The position numbers and the translations under genes were made by a program. A stretch of DNA of 64,000 nt from Bacteroidales bacterium (GTDB lineage: Bacteria > Bacteroidota > Bacteroidia > Bacteroidales > UBA932): assembly GCA_015060395.1 (NCBI GenBank), contig SUYP01000010.1, forward strand, positions 1 through 64,000. The letters are read 5' to 3'. Shown in pieces: positions 18,915-28,557 of the stretch; within the stretch, counting starts at the first letter, position 1, and each line of letters starts with the position of its first letter. The notes under the pieces are model-generated. The model was not told the origin of the DNA and did no database searches. It worked only from the letters and a program-made list of their open reading frames with translations.

Positions 18915-19871
18915 ATGGCGAAGAGTTTTTTATTGATATTGATTTCAATCTTGCTGTTGGAAACCAAATCGGCAGCTCAGGATTCTCTTGTTGTAATGTT
19001 CTGGAATCTTGAGAATTTCTTTGATTATACGGATGGGGGAGAAGGGGAGTCTGACAGGGAGTTTTCCTCGTCGGGCAGCAGACATTGGACGAAAAAGAGG
19101 TTTTATGCAAAGTGCGATGCTGTCGCAAAGAGCATTATGTGGATGGGAGACCGTTACGGGAGAATGCCTGATCTAATAGGTCTGGCAGAAATCGAAAATA
19201 AGGGCGTACTTCATAAATTATTGAAATCCACTGCTTTAAGAAAATATGATTATGATATAATTCATTATGATTCCGGTGACAGAAGAGGAATAGACGTGGC
19301 TTTTCTGTATAGAAAATCGGTGATGCATCCGGAGACTGTTTCTGTGATAAAACCTGAATTTGACGGTCAAAAACTGTCCACACGCGACATTCTTCACTCT
19401 TCTATGCAGATTTCAGATGGAAGCAGGATAGATTTCATCGTAAACCATCATCCGTCCAAATTCGGGGGAGAGGATGAATCAGAGGGCAGGCGTAATGCTG
19501 CAATGAAAGCGTTGAAGATGCTTTGTGATTCTATCGGCAGTGCTGATGTCGTGGCAATGGGTGATTTCAATGATACACCTGACGGTTCTGCCTTTGATAT
19601 TATAAACAATCATTTGGTCAATAAGGGTCTGGAACTTCACAGAAAGGGAGAGGGAACGATAAGGTATGAAGGAAAATGGGAACTGATCGATATGTTTCTG
19701 GTGGGTCAGGAATGGTCTGGATCTTCTGCAATGGAAATATGCCGTGTCCCTTTTCTTATGGTATGGGACAGAAAGCATCCTGGCGAAAAGCCTTTCAGGA
19801 CATTTTCAGGTCCGAGATATATCGGGGGAGTCAGCGATCATTGTCCGATTGTCTTGAAATTGATAAAATGA
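18915..19871 (+). CDS. Secreted endonuclease/exonuclease/phosphatase family protein
   Basis: The 318-aa protein has a signal peptide (FLLILISILLLETKSAAQ) and the EEP fold of the DNase I/Mg-dependent phosphoesterase superfamily. Motifs in order are MFWNLENFFD (metal Asn), GLAEIENKG (metal Glu), VNHHPSK (catalytic His), GDFNDTPD and VSDHCPI (catalytic Asp-His). All active-site residues are present. It may act on extracellular nucleic acid or a phosphodiester; the substrate cannot be read from sequence. It lies 44 bp before the galK promoter region and appears to be a single gene. Confidence 0.85.
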   Translation: MAKSFLLILISILLLETKSAAQDSLVVMFWNLENFFDYTDGGEGESDREFSSSGSRHWTKKRFYAKCDAVAKSIMWMGDRYGRMPDLIGLAEIENKGVLHKLLKSTALRKYDYDIIHYDSGDRRGIDVAFLYRKSVMHPETVSVIKPEFDGQKLSTRDILHSSMQISDGSRIDFIVNHHPSKFGGEDESEGRRNAAMKALKMLCDSIGSADVVAMGDFNDTPDGSAFDIINNHLVNKGLELHRKGEGTIRYEGKWELIDMFLVGQEWSGSSAMEICRVPFLMVWDRKHPGEKPFRTFSGPRYIGGVSDHCPIVLKLIK

Positions 19872-19876
19872 TTTCA

Positions 19877-19906
19877 TTGTTTTATCGATGGATATTCCTA
19901 TATTTG
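19877..19906 (+). promoter_or_regulatory. Promoter of galK
   Basis: TTG at 19877-19879 is followed after 19 bases by TATATTTG at 19899-19906, a perfect Bacteroidetes promoter. The predicted transcript has a leader of roughly 65 bases. Confidence 0.7.
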
Positions 19907-19977
19907 AAAGATTTTGGTATTGTGGCTGGATTTTAAAGCCGTTTCAGAGTGAAAATAAATAACATAAAACTAATAAT

Positions 19978-21114
19978 ATGAAAACCAGAATAGCAGAAAA
20001 ATTCCAGACTCTCTTTCAGACTGAGGGTGAATTCTTTGCGTCTGCAGGACGTATCAATCTCATTGGTGAACATACCGACTATAACGGAGGATTTGTTTTT
20101 CCGGGAGCTATTGATAAGGGAATGATTGCAGAGATAAAGCTTAACGGCACACAGACCGTACGTGCATTTGCTCTTGACCTTGATGAATATTGTGAATTCG
20201 GACTCAACGAGGAAGATATTCCTGCACAGAGCTGGGCACGCTATATCTTCGGTGTCTGCCGCGAGATCCAGAAGAGAGGCGGAGTGATCGCAGGTTTCAA
20301 TACTGTGTTTGCAGGTGACGTTCCTCTCGGAGCCGGAATGTCATCGTCAGCAGCCCTCGAGAGCACATTCGCATTCGCTCTCAACGAACTCTTCGGCCTC
20401 GGCATCGACAAGTTCGAGCTCGCACGCATCGGCCAGAGCACAGAGCACAATTACTGCGGCGTCAAGTGCGGAATTATGGATCAGTTCGCTTCAGTGTTCG
20501 GAAAGGCAGGCAATCTTATGCGTCTGGACTGCCGCTCTATGGAGTTTGAATATTTTCCTTTCGATCCTGAGCAGCACGGCTATAAGCTTGTACTCCTCAA
20601 TTCACTCGTAAAGCACGAGCTTGTGGGTTCTCCATACAACGACCGTCGTGCATCCTGCGAGCGTGTGGCGAAAGTCCTCGGCCAGGAGTTCCTCCGCGGA
20701 GCTACAATGGACCAGCTCGAGGCTATCAAGGATCAGATTTCAGAGGAAGACTACCTCCGAGCTCGCTATGTGATCGGTGAGGAGAAGCGAGTTCTCGACG
20801 TATGTGACGCTCTTGAAAAGGGAGATTATGAGACAGTCGGAGCCCGTATGTATGAGACTCACTGGGGAATGTCCAAGGACTATGAAGTGTCTTGCGAAGA
20901 GCTTGACTTCCTTGCTACAGTGGCACAGGAGTGCGGTGTGACAGGTTCCCGCATTATGGGTGGCGGCTTCGGCGGCTGTACCATCAACCTCGTCAAGGCT
21001 GAACTTTACGATGCATTCATCGCGAAAGCCAAAGCCGCTTTCGCTGAAAAATACGGTCACGAACCAGTAGAGATTCCTGTAATAATCAGTGACGGAGCCC
21101 GCAGGCTGGCATAA
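19978..21114 (+). CDS. galK: Galactokinase
   Basis: This GHMP kinase (378 aa) phosphorylates galactose at C1 in the Leloir pathway. Visible signatures are GRINLIGEHTDYNGG (galactokinase signature with the catalytic Asp region), PLGAGMSSSAALE (ATP loop) and GGGFGGCTI (motif 3). The length matches other galactokinases. It has its own promoter and is followed by a strong hairpin. Unlike the common Bacteroides arrangement with a transporter and galM beside it, its galM partner is 7.5 kb away. Codon choice from the middle of the gene is more GC-rich than in its neighbours. Confidence 0.96.
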   Translation: MKTRIAEKFQTLFQTEGEFFASAGRINLIGEHTDYNGGFVFPGAIDKGMIAEIKLNGTQTVRAFALDLDEYCEFGLNEEDIPAQSWARYIFGVCREIQKRGGVIAGFNTVFAGDVPLGAGMSSSAALESTFAFALNELFGLGIDKFELARIGQSTEHNYCGVKCGIMDQFASVFGKAGNLMRLDCRSMEFEYFPFDPEQHGYKLVLLNSLVKHELVGSPYNDRRASCERVAKVLGQEFLRGATMDQLEAIKDQISEEDYLRARYVIGEEKRVLDVCDALEKGDYETVGARMYETHWGMSKDYEVSCEELDFLATVAQECGVTGSRIMGGGFGGCTINLVKAELYDAFIAKAKAAFAEKYGHEPVEIPVIISDGARRLA

Positions 21115-21466
21115 GTACTTCAATCTGATAAAAAAGGTGTACTGCTTTCGAGTTGAACAACTCACCTGAGTTTTGTCAGGCAATGACACCTTGGTCGATT
21201 TTAAACAAAAAACGTCTGAGGTGTACTCCCTTATTAATCAAAATGACTTGTGGGAGTACACCTCAGACGTTTTTTTGCATTTTTATGCCCTAGGTGTCAC
21301 GAAAAGTACGTGTGGTTTAACAGAGCATTGAGAATATTAAAAGTATTCTTCATTGGTTCTGTGGGAGAAAAAGCAACTATATGTGAGTGGAGCCGACTAT
21401 ATGTAAAGCAGTGAATTTAATAGAAAAAAAAGAGAAGTTGTCGGTTGACCTGGATTAGATAAATGG
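21115..21466. other. Intergenic region with nested hairpins, galK/small membrane protein
   Basis: No coding frame is credible here. The left part holds AAGGTGT (about 21132) matched by ACACCTT (21186-21192) around GAGTTGAACAACTC. The middle holds the 24-bp hairpin at 21207-21275. The right part (21277-21466) is AT-rich with nothing recognised. Confidence 0.5.
21207..21276. terminator. 24-bp perfect hairpin, bidirectional terminator
   Basis: Arms 21207-21230 and 21252-21275 are exact reverse complements beginning with A6 and ending in T-runs, with a 21-base loop. The A/T ends allow termination from both galK and the convergent gene. The arm word ACACCTCAGACGTTTTTT reappears as ACACCTCGGACGTTTTTC near 47440. 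Confidence 0.75.
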
Positions 21467-21946
21467 CTAACCCACATAGGTTTCCTGACGTGTTCTGCAT
21501 TTTTCCAGTAACAATAGAAGTATCGTTATGATTATAATTCCTATATAATAAGTATAGTATCCGGGTCTCAATATGTTAATCATAATGTCGCAACCTTCTG
21601 TAATCTCCACAAGCAACTTCCTATAGTTATTTTCCCAAAATAGAATAGATACCGCAGAAACCATTAAAGATATTGCATAAAACCAAAGTCTTATATTTAT
21701 ATGTCTCAAAAACAGCATTTGTAACAAACCGAGAAGTAACAAAAAACTGTTGATTAGAATGAAAACAAGGAAAGACTTCCACATTGCATTTAATGTTTCA
21801 ATTGAAGTCGGATCCAAATGAATACCTGCAATATCATACTGATGAATGATCCCTATACACAAATATGAATAAATATTCCAAAAAATACCTATTATACTTA
21901 GAAAAGTGATCAATATTAATAGAAGCTTATTTCTCTTTTCCATCAT
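21467..21946 (-). CDS. Small hypothetical membrane protein, four TM helices
   Basis: The 159-aa protein has four predicted helices, at about 8-28, 58-80, 85-103 and 130-148, with short loops and a charged start (MMEKRNK) and end (EKCRTRQETYVG). No family is recognised. Its DNA is clearly more AT-rich than the flanking genes, which may indicate an acquired or little-expressed gene. It lies 30 bp downstream of the CpXC gene on the same strand and could be co-transcribed. Confidence 0.65.
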   Translation of the reverse strand: MMEKRNKLLLILITFLSIIGIFWNIYSYLCIGIIHQYDIAGIHLDPTSIETLNAMWKSFLVFILINSFLLLLGLLQMLFLRHINIRLWFYAISLMVSAVSILFWENNYRKLLVEITEGCDIMINILRPGYYTYYIGIIIITILLLLLEKCRTRQETYVG

Positions 21947-21976
21947 TTAATAAGTCTTAGAAAAAAGTAAGCCTTA

Positions 21977-22639
21977 TTATGCCATCTTCGAGGCGAGCCA
22001 TTCGGCGTCTATCTTTGCGAAACCTTCTTCGGGACGGATCTGAGGATTTCTTTCGAGTATGCCGGCACAGTCCTGATATACATTCCATCCGATGTTTACT
22101 CCAAGCATCTGACCATCAAGTGCATACATAAAGGTAAGAATTCTTTCGTCCCCTTCTCCTTCACAGCGGTAGAAATGGAAAGTGGAAGCCATAAATTCAT
22201 CTTTCTGTTCGGCAGGTACGCTTTTCTGCAGCATTTCCAATTTTGTAACGTATTTGCACATTTCCAGAACGATATCATCCAGACCGGCTTCCGCTACAAG
22301 CACTTTCTCCATCAGTGTTCCCATATCATTGACACGACGCAGGGTATAGCCTCCCATAGCCTTTGTATGCATAGTTATAGCCTGCATCTGGGCTTCTGAA
22401 ATCTCCCCTGCAGGAATGAGCCACACCATCAGTTTGCCAGCAGGATCGTGATAGAGGGTTTCATATCTGGCGAGGTTCATCTGGCCGCAGTGAGGGCATT
22501 CCCATAGGAAGAGCGAACCGTCCGCAACCTTTGCCTTGAGTTCTGGATTATCAGCTGTATTTATGCTTTTATATATGATTACCTTGTGCTGCTGTCCGCA
22601 TTTGCTGCAGGGTGCGAGTGCTTCGTTGATTATTGACAT
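21977..22639 (-). CDS. CpXC domain protein
   Basis: The 220-aa protein has two cysteine pairs spaced as zinc ligands, PCSKCGQ near residue 11 and CPHCGQ near residue 49. These are embedded in the pattern of the CpXC family, a zinc-ribbon domain of unknown function. The remainder is an alpha/beta region without catalytic signature. It begins only 12 bp after the end of the large metallopeptidase-barrel gene, so the two are probably co-transcribed. Confidence 0.75.
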   Translation of the reverse strand: MSIINEALAPCSKCGQQHKVIIYKSINTADNPELKAKVADGSLFLWECPHCGQMNLARYETLYHDPAGKLMVWLIPAGEISEAQMQAITMHTKAMGGYTLRRVNDMGTLMEKVLVAEAGLDDIVLEMCKYVTKLEMLQKSVPAEQKDEFMASTFHFYRCEGEGDERILTFMYALDGQMLGVNIGWNVYQDCAGILERNPQIRPEEGFAKIDAEWLASKMA

Positions 22640-22651
22640 ATATATTGAAAA

Positions 22652-25600
22652 TTAGAATGTTACATTGAATGTCGGGCCTATATGGAAGCGGTCAAGCGTG
22701 ATGCCGCTCTGTTCAGCTATGCTGTTCCAGGCCGAGCCTCCGTTATATGACATAGTCATTCCTATCGAGCACGGCCATTCGAGGGTCAGTATGCTGTGCA
22801 AATCAAGGGTAAGCTCACCTCCGGCCGACCATAATCCTTTGTCTGAGATGAATGTATAGTCGAAATGAGGAGCCACCACGAGCCTCTTTATGGAGAAGAA
22901 ATTTCCTCCTATCGAAACATCTCCGATAAACACAGGGACTGCATAATCGGCTGTGACCTTGGTCAGATTCGGTTTTCTGATGGAAAGCCAGCTTGCGAGT
23001 GCTGAATTTTCGCTAAGGCCGCGCGGAAGGACGCTGACTGCAGGCTGTCCGAAAACGGAATCCTTTCTGAGCTTCTGCTGCGTCATCATTGTCAGCTTCA
23101 AGCCTTGTTCGGAAAGAAGTCCCGGAATATATCCATAAACGTACAAGAATCCCATAGGGGAGAGGTAGGTGCTGCTTTCGAGGCTTCCGGTCGCTCCGGC
23201 CTCCGCTCCGATTCCCCATTTCGGATATACGGCAGAATTAGCTGTACTGAGCATAGTATATGCTCTGACGGAACCGCTCAGACTGTGTCTGAATGTATTC
23301 TTTCCTTCATTCTGTTTGAGGAATACAGGGTTCTGTCCGGTTACATATTCTCCATTTTCATCAAGATAGGTTTGTTCTTCGAGATCCATAACGGTGAGTG
23401 CCGTATTGAACTTGTCGTTTCCTATTCTGTATGTAAGCTTCGGAACCACTCCTTTGTACCATCCTCCTGAAGAAAACCTGAAAGGTATGTATGTACTGAG
23501 GATTCCCTCTATGTAAGGCACAGGAAGTTCCCGAGAGGATATTTCCATCGTGGCCTTATCATCCGATATCATATAAGCGTATGCATTATACTGACGTGCC
23601 CCTCTGTCATTGAAGTTTACAGACGCTTCGATTACCGGATAAAAGCCTGAATATGTGATTCTTGCGTGTCCGGAATGCCTCCATCTGGCCGGATTGTAAG
23701 GATCTTTGTGAGCCGAGTATCCGAATTCTCCTACAGCTGTGGACAGACTGTTCTGGAATATGCCTGTGGCTCCAAGTGAAGCTGCCTGCCATATATGGTC
23801 GAATGACATATTCATAATATTGTCAACATTCACATAGACAGGCGCCCAGGAATGGACGTTGACCGTATGCGGCAGCTTGCGGTATCTCACAGGATCCGAT
23901 ATTTCCACATCAATATCAGTATTGACTTTTCTCTGCTTGGCGATTGCTTTTTCCTGGGCGGTGACAGCCTCTGCAATATGGTAATGGTGAAGTTCTGTGA
24001 AATCGGCACTTCTGTCAATCAGAGAGTCTGTCGAGGTACGGAATATCATTTTACCCTCCATCGTCTGTGAAGAATAATAGAGCCATCTTCCGTCCTCGCT
24101 GTATTGGAAATCTTCTGCTCCGTAACGTGTGGAGGTCTTCTGACGCAGACTTCCATCTGAAGGGTCGATATGATAAAGTTCGTTGACTCCTGTCCTGTCG
24201 CAGGTGAATATAAGTTCGTTTCCGTAAGCGGAGAAATCCTTTATCTTCACAGGCTGTGGTCTGAGTATGCTCTCCCATCTGCTACCGGCTTCTCCATCTT
24301 CGTCAATAATGATACGATATATTCCATAGCCGTTGTCAGAGATGGCCGTGACATATACCTCATCTCCGATCCAGGCCGGTTCAAGCAGCTGGAGGCTGTC
24401 AGGAGCAGCGAATGACCTGATGTCCTTTCCTGAACTCCCATCTATGATATCAAGGTACGACCTACCTCCGATTTCATATCTGACAGCCGCTATATCCGAC
24501 TTATATGCTGAAGGATTATAAAGAAGATGCGGACTGACTACAGTCTTCTTTTTTCCTGATCCCTCTTCAATATATCTGATCTGAGACTTTGTCTTGAGGT
24601 TCCATCTTTTGTCGGTGCTTGTCTCGCTCCAGTATATTCTTCCGGATTCAGGCTCCCGTTGCAATCTTCCTGCATCGTATGCGAATCTGCTGACCCTGTG
24701 TTCCTTTCCGGTGCTGTCGATCCTGACCAGTATCGGCGCGTCGCTATGCCCTTTCTTTATGGAATATATGTCATTTCCTGCAATGAGATTGTTGGAATAG
24801 TCGGTGTAGAAACGGGATTTGGAAGTGACAGGTTCAGACGGAATATATGGCTTCCTGGCTTCTGCATCAGCCTTCCAGAGGGTGTACATAGTGTCGCATA
24901 CCTCCATAAAGGCTTTGTTGAATTGCTTTCCGGTGAGTTTCCTTGTGGTGGTATAGAATGCTCCGAGGTTGTATGGACGGCGGGCAGCAAGATGATAGCC
25001 TTCGCTCATAAATTCAGGACAGTCATACAGATAGCGGAATCCTCCCATCGTAAGATATCCCAGCGAATAATAGTCCGGTGCATTGTTGACCTGTGATACG
25101 AATCTCCATTTGTCCCAGCTTCTGAAGTCTCCGTTATCGAAGGCCACCCAGTAATAGTTGAGGAAATCAGCCGTTCGGCCCCTTCCCGACGGGGTCCAGG
25201 CAGTTTCCGTTATGACGGCATCTCCTTCCATATTCGATATTCCCGGATATACGAGAGATACGAGTATGTTCCACATCTGTCCGAATGCCCAGGTGAATGG
25301 CTTCTGAGCCTTGGTCATACCGAACTGCATCTGGGTTATATGACGGGATTCGTGAACGGAGAGCATAGTGCTCCAAGGTAAAGGTTCGGGGTCGTATGCG
25401 GAAGGTATTGTGAAAAGATCCATTCTCTTCGGAGCCCAAGCTACAGATCCGTTGGCCGCATTATAAGAGTGCATCACCACCGGCATCTTCTTCCCGTCAC
25501 CTTCGCCTGAAATGTAACCGCTTGTAAGTGATACCGGTACGCGGTATCTTTCTATCTTCTCCGCATATACCCTGGCCAATGAATCTACCCCTTCCGGGTA

Positions 25601-25738
25601 TATCACCTTGAAATTATCAGTCTCTATGGAGTACCATTTCGCTCTTCCCGGATCGTCTCCGGTCACATAGAATTGTGCGGAAGCCATAAAAGGAATCAGG
25701 ATGGCTGCAAATACGAATATATTCTTTATAAATCTCAT
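22652..25738 (-). CDS. HExxH metallopeptidase - propeller - outer-membrane barrel protein
   Basis: The 1028-aa protein starts with a signal peptide (IFVFAAILIPFMASAQ). Residues 30-320 resemble a gluzincin peptidase: HESRH at about 129-133 and a downstream MEGDAVITE that could provide the third zinc ligand. Residues 330-620 carry repeated TolB/WD40-like blades (EDGRWLYYSSQ, IYWSETSTDKRWNL). The last 350 residues alternate strand-like segments and end in FNVTF with a C-terminal phenylalanine, as in outer-membrane barrels. The architecture predicts a surface-anchored protease. No named family is recognised for the whole protein, and activity is inferred from motifs only. Confidence 0.75.
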   Translation of the reverse strand: MRFIKNIFVFAAILIPFMASAQFYVTGDDPGRAKWYSIETDNFKVIYPEGVDSLARVYAEKIERYRVPVSLTSGYISGEGDGKKMPVVMHSYNAANGSVAWAPKRMDLFTIPSAYDPEPLPWSTMLSVHESRHITQMQFGMTKAQKPFTWAFGQMWNILVSLVYPGISNMEGDAVITETAWTPSGRGRTADFLNYYWVAFDNGDFRSWDKWRFVSQVNNAPDYYSLGYLTMGGFRYLYDCPEFMSEGYHLAARRPYNLGAFYTTTRKLTGKQFNKAFMEVCDTMYTLWKADAEARKPYIPSEPVTSKSRFYTDYSNNLIAGNDIYSIKKGHSDAPILVRIDSTGKEHRVSRFAYDAGRLQREPESGRIYWSETSTDKRWNLKTKSQIRYIEEGSGKKKTVVSPHLLYNPSAYKSDIAAVRYEIGGRSYLDIIDGSSGKDIRSFAAPDSLQLLEPAWIGDEVYVTAISDNGYGIYRIIIDEDGEAGSRWESILRPQPVKIKDFSAYGNELIFTCDRTGVNELYHIDPSDGSLRQKTSTRYGAEDFQYSEDGRWLYYSSQTMEGKMIFRTSTDSLIDRSADFTELHHYHIAEAVTAQEKAIAKQRKVNTDIDVEISDPVRYRKLPHTVNVHSWAPVYVNVDNIMNMSFDHIWQAASLGATGIFQNSLSTAVGEFGYSAHKDPYNPARWRHSGHARITYSGFYPVIEASVNFNDRGARQYNAYAYMISDDKATMEISSRELPVPYIEGILSTYIPFRFSSGGWYKGVVPKLTYRIGNDKFNTALTVMDLEEQTYLDENGEYVTGQNPVFLKQNEGKNTFRHSLSGSVRAYTMLSTANSAVYPKWGIGAEAGATGSLESSTYLSPMGFLYVYGYIPGLLSEQGLKLTMMTQQKLRKDSVFGQPAVSVLPRGLSENSALASWLSIRKPNLTKVTADYAVPVFIGDVSIGGNFFSIKRLVVAPHFDYTFISDKGLWSAGGELTLDLHSILTLEWPCSIGMTMSYNGGSAWNSIAEQSGITLDRFHIGPTFNVTF

Positions 25739-25780
25739 CTTATTGTCTGAAAAACCGATTACAAATCTAATTATTTTTTA

Positions 25781-25788
25781 TATTTTTG
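25781..25788 (+). promoter_or_regulatory. -7 box for the Na/Pi symporter gene
   Basis: TATTTTTG is a perfect TAnnTTTG match, 48 bases upstream of the ATG at 25837, in the divergent spacer with the metallopeptidase-barrel gene. Confidence 0.5.
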
Positions 25789-25836
25789 CGACTTATTCGG
25801 CTACTTTTAAAAGTAAATAAACAACCGTAAATCTAT

Positions 25837-27594
25837 ATGACAACTATTCTTAATGTGCTTTCCGTGCTTGGTGGACTTGCTATGTTCCTTTACGGTATGG
25901 CGCTTATGAGTGAAGGTCTCCAGAAATCTGCCGGTGACCGTCTCAGAGCCTTTATGGCCAAAATGACTTCCAATTCGTTCAAGCGTGTACTCACAGGAAC
26001 AGTCGTAACCGCTCTCGTACAGTCTTCATCAGCTACAACCATTATGGTGGTAAGCTTCGTGAATGCCGGACTCCTCACCCTTGGCAACGCCATAGGTGTG
26101 ATTATGGGAGCCAACATCGGTACGACGCTGACAGCCTGGATCACCTCATTGGGATTCTCTGTGAACATCGCGCTTTTCGCTGTCCCTATGATGGCTTTCG
26201 GATTCCTGATGCATTCTTCAAAGAAGTCTTCGCTAAAGAATATCGGTCAGTTTATGATGGGATTCGCCATAATGTATGTCGGTCTCACATTTATGAAGGA
26301 CTGCTCGAATGCCGTTCTTGACAATTATCAGTCCGGTATGATGAGCTTCTTCGGCAGCATCAACGGTTTCGGTTTCGGTTCAGTACTTCTCTTCCTCATC
26401 GCAGGAGCAGTGCTTACCATCGTCCTTCAGGCTTCAAGTGCGACAATGGCCATTACGATGCTCCTCGCGGCTTCCGGTCTCATCGACTTCAAGCTTGCGG
26501 TTGCAATGGTGCTTGGTGAGAACATCGGAACCACGATCACTGCAAACATCGCTGCGGCGGTTGCCAATACATCTGCAAAAAGAGCTGCACGTGCACATAC
26601 AATCTTCAACCTCATCGGTGTCATCTGGGTTCTCTGTCTGTTGAAACCTATCATCGGACTTATATGTCATATTATGGTTGCTCTCGGATTCTATGATCCT
26701 GTAGAGGCCAGCAGTCAGCTCGCAGCGATAGCCAACAGCGGACTTGCAGCGGATCCGGAGCAGATAGAGATGTATAAGAATTCCCTCCTTTACGGAATCG
26801 CAATGCTTCATACCCTCTTCAACGTGACCAATACAGCTGTACTTATCTGGTTCGTTCCTCTTATCGAGAAGGCTGTGGTATGGCTTGTCAAGGAGCCTAA
26901 GGGTGAGACAGAGGTATTCAGACTCAAGTATATCTCAGGAGGTCCTCTCAGCACAGCGGAACTCTCTCTCAGAGAGGCTCAGCAGGAGCTTATCCATTTT
27001 GCCGAGATATGCCGCAACGGCTTCGGTTACATCCGTCAGGCTATAAACGAGCAGGATCCGGACAAGTTCGACCAGCTCAACGAAAAGCTCATCAAGTATG
27101 AAGAGATTTCCGACAGGATCGAGTACGAGATCGCTACATACCTCAATGAGGTGGGCAAGAACGAGATAAGCGAGGAAGCTGCCGACACGATCAAGTCTAT
27201 GTACAAGATCATCGGCGAACTTGAATCTCTCGGTGACTCAGGAGAAGCTATCGGACGTATCCTCAAGAGGAAGAACGTTCACGGCAAGACATTCGACAAA
27301 CCGCTTCTCGACCGTCTGAACAAGATTATGGATCTGGTGCAGAAGGGTTACGATGTTATGATCGAGAACCTGAAGAATCCTGAACTCAAGGAGATTTCCA
27401 ATGCGGAGAATGCCGAGTACAATATCAACGAGTGCAGGAATCATCTTCGCGAGGAGCATATCGTGAACATCGAAAGCAACAGCTACAATTACCTTACAGG
27501 TGTTTATTTTATGGACGTGATTGCAGAACTTGAGAAGATAGGTGACTTCCTCATCAATATTTCTCAGGCAGTTGTAGGAAAATATGATAAATAG
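25837..27594 (+). CDS. Na/Pi-cotransporter II family protein with PhoU-like tail
   Basis: The 585-aa inner-membrane protein takes up phosphate with sodium. The two QSSSATT-type repeats of the NptA/YjbB family are seen as ALVQSSSATTIMVV (about 65) and VLQASSATMAITML (about 200), each followed by GANIGTT or GENIGTT. Around nine to ten hydrophobic segments fill the first 350 residues. The soluble C-terminus (380-585) is helical and PhoU-like. The stop overlaps the following DUF5106 gene by 11 bp. Confidence 0.93.
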   Translation: MTTILNVLSVLGGLAMFLYGMALMSEGLQKSAGDRLRAFMAKMTSNSFKRVLTGTVVTALVQSSSATTIMVVSFVNAGLLTLGNAIGVIMGANIGTTLTAWITSLGFSVNIALFAVPMMAFGFLMHSSKKSSLKNIGQFMMGFAIMYVGLTFMKDCSNAVLDNYQSGMMSFFGSINGFGFGSVLLFLIAGAVLTIVLQASSATMAITMLLAASGLIDFKLAVAMVLGENIGTTITANIAAAVANTSAKRAARAHTIFNLIGVIWVLCLLKPIIGLICHIMVALGFYDPVEASSQLAAIANSGLAADPEQIEMYKNSLLYGIAMLHTLFNVTNTAVLIWFVPLIEKAVVWLVKEPKGETEVFRLKYISGGPLSTAELSLREAQQELIHFAEICRNGFGYIRQAINEQDPDKFDQLNEKLIKYEEISDRIEYEIATYLNEVGKNEISEEAADTIKSMYKIIGELESLGDSGEAIGRILKRKNVHGKTFDKPLLDRLNKIMDLVQKGYDVMIENLKNPELKEISNAENAEYNINECRNHLREEHIVNIESNSYNYLTGVYFMDVIAELEKIGDFLINISQAVVGKYDK

Positions 27595-28546
27595 GATTTC
27601 AACAATATTGCTTCTTGCGGTGTTTGCCGTAAGTTGCGGAAACGGGAAGAAGGCAGAGCAGTTCAAGGCTCTGCCTTTTCCTGATTGTGCAGTACCCGGA
27701 ATGATGACTGATCGTCAGGATATAGCGGAATATGTTGCCGGACATTTTTGGGACGGAATCACCGATCCTGACAGAGACTATCCTTCCGATTCACTTCTTG
27801 TCAGCGGAGTCAGGAAGGCGGATGTCGAACAGAAATTCGCAGATTGGACTTCCATTCTTGAAATGATACCTTTCAATCAGGCTGAAAAGGCCGTTGCAAG
27901 GCTTTATGACAGGGCTGTTGCCTGTGAAAGGAAGGATACTTCATCAAATGTATTCGAGACCTTCACAGACCTTTCCTATAAATATCTTTATGACCCTAAT
28001 TCCCCTTTGCGCAATGAAGACTGTTATAATGCTTTTGTGCGCAGGCTTGCCGGTTATGAAGGTATTTCTCCGGAAATGAAGAAGAAATATGAATATGACG
28101 CAAGGATGACTTCCCTCAATCGTACAGGAACGGTGGCGGCAGATTTCAGATTTGCCGACAAGATGGGCCGTATGCATACCTTGCACGGAATCAAGGCTCC
28201 TCTTACCCTGCTGTTTTTCAGCAACCCTGGATGTGATGCCTGTCTGAACATCATCAATGTACTGAAGGGAGAGCCGCAGATATCAGGCCTGATAGATTCC
28301 GGCAGACTCGCAGTCCTCAATATATACATAGATGAGGATCTGCAGGGCTGGCGCGACTATATGCCGATATATCCTGAGGAATGGTATAATGGATTCGATC
28401 CCGACCTGATCATCCGCACTGACAATCTTTATAATGTCCGTGCCATCCCGTCTCTCTATCTTCTGGATGAAGAAAAGAGGGTCATCCTGAAGGACGCCCC
28501 TGAGAACCGTCTGTTCAATTATCTCGCGGATACTGCGCGTCGTTAA
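27584..28546 (+). CDS. DUF5106/thioredoxin-fold lipoprotein
   Basis: The 320-aa protein begins with a lipoprotein signal (LLLAVFAVSCGNGKK, cysteine near 18). An N-terminal helical DUF5106-like domain (about 40-170) precedes a thioredoxin fold with FSNPGCDACLNI, i.e. a CxxC of the form CDAC, and AIPSLYLLD as the cis-proline loop. It is expected in the periplasm, tethered to a membrane, as a thiol-disulfide protein. It overlaps the phosphate symporter by 11 bp, so translation is likely coupled; a functional link is not obvious. Confidence 0.85.
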   Translation: MINRISTILLLAVFAVSCGNGKKAEQFKALPFPDCAVPGMMTDRQDIAEYVAGHFWDGITDPDRDYPSDSLLVSGVRKADVEQKFADWTSILEMIPFNQAEKAVARLYDRAVACERKDTSSNVFETFTDLSYKYLYDPNSPLRNEDCYNAFVRRLAGYEGISPEMKKKYEYDARMTSLNRTGTVAADFRFADKMGRMHTLHGIKAPLTLLFFSNPGCDACLNIINVLKGEPQISGLIDSGRLAVLNIYIDEDLQGWRDYMPIYPEEWYNGFDPDLIIRTDNLYNVRAIPSLYLLDEEKRVILKDAPENRLFNYLADTARR

Positions 28547-28557
28547 GGTATTTTTTA

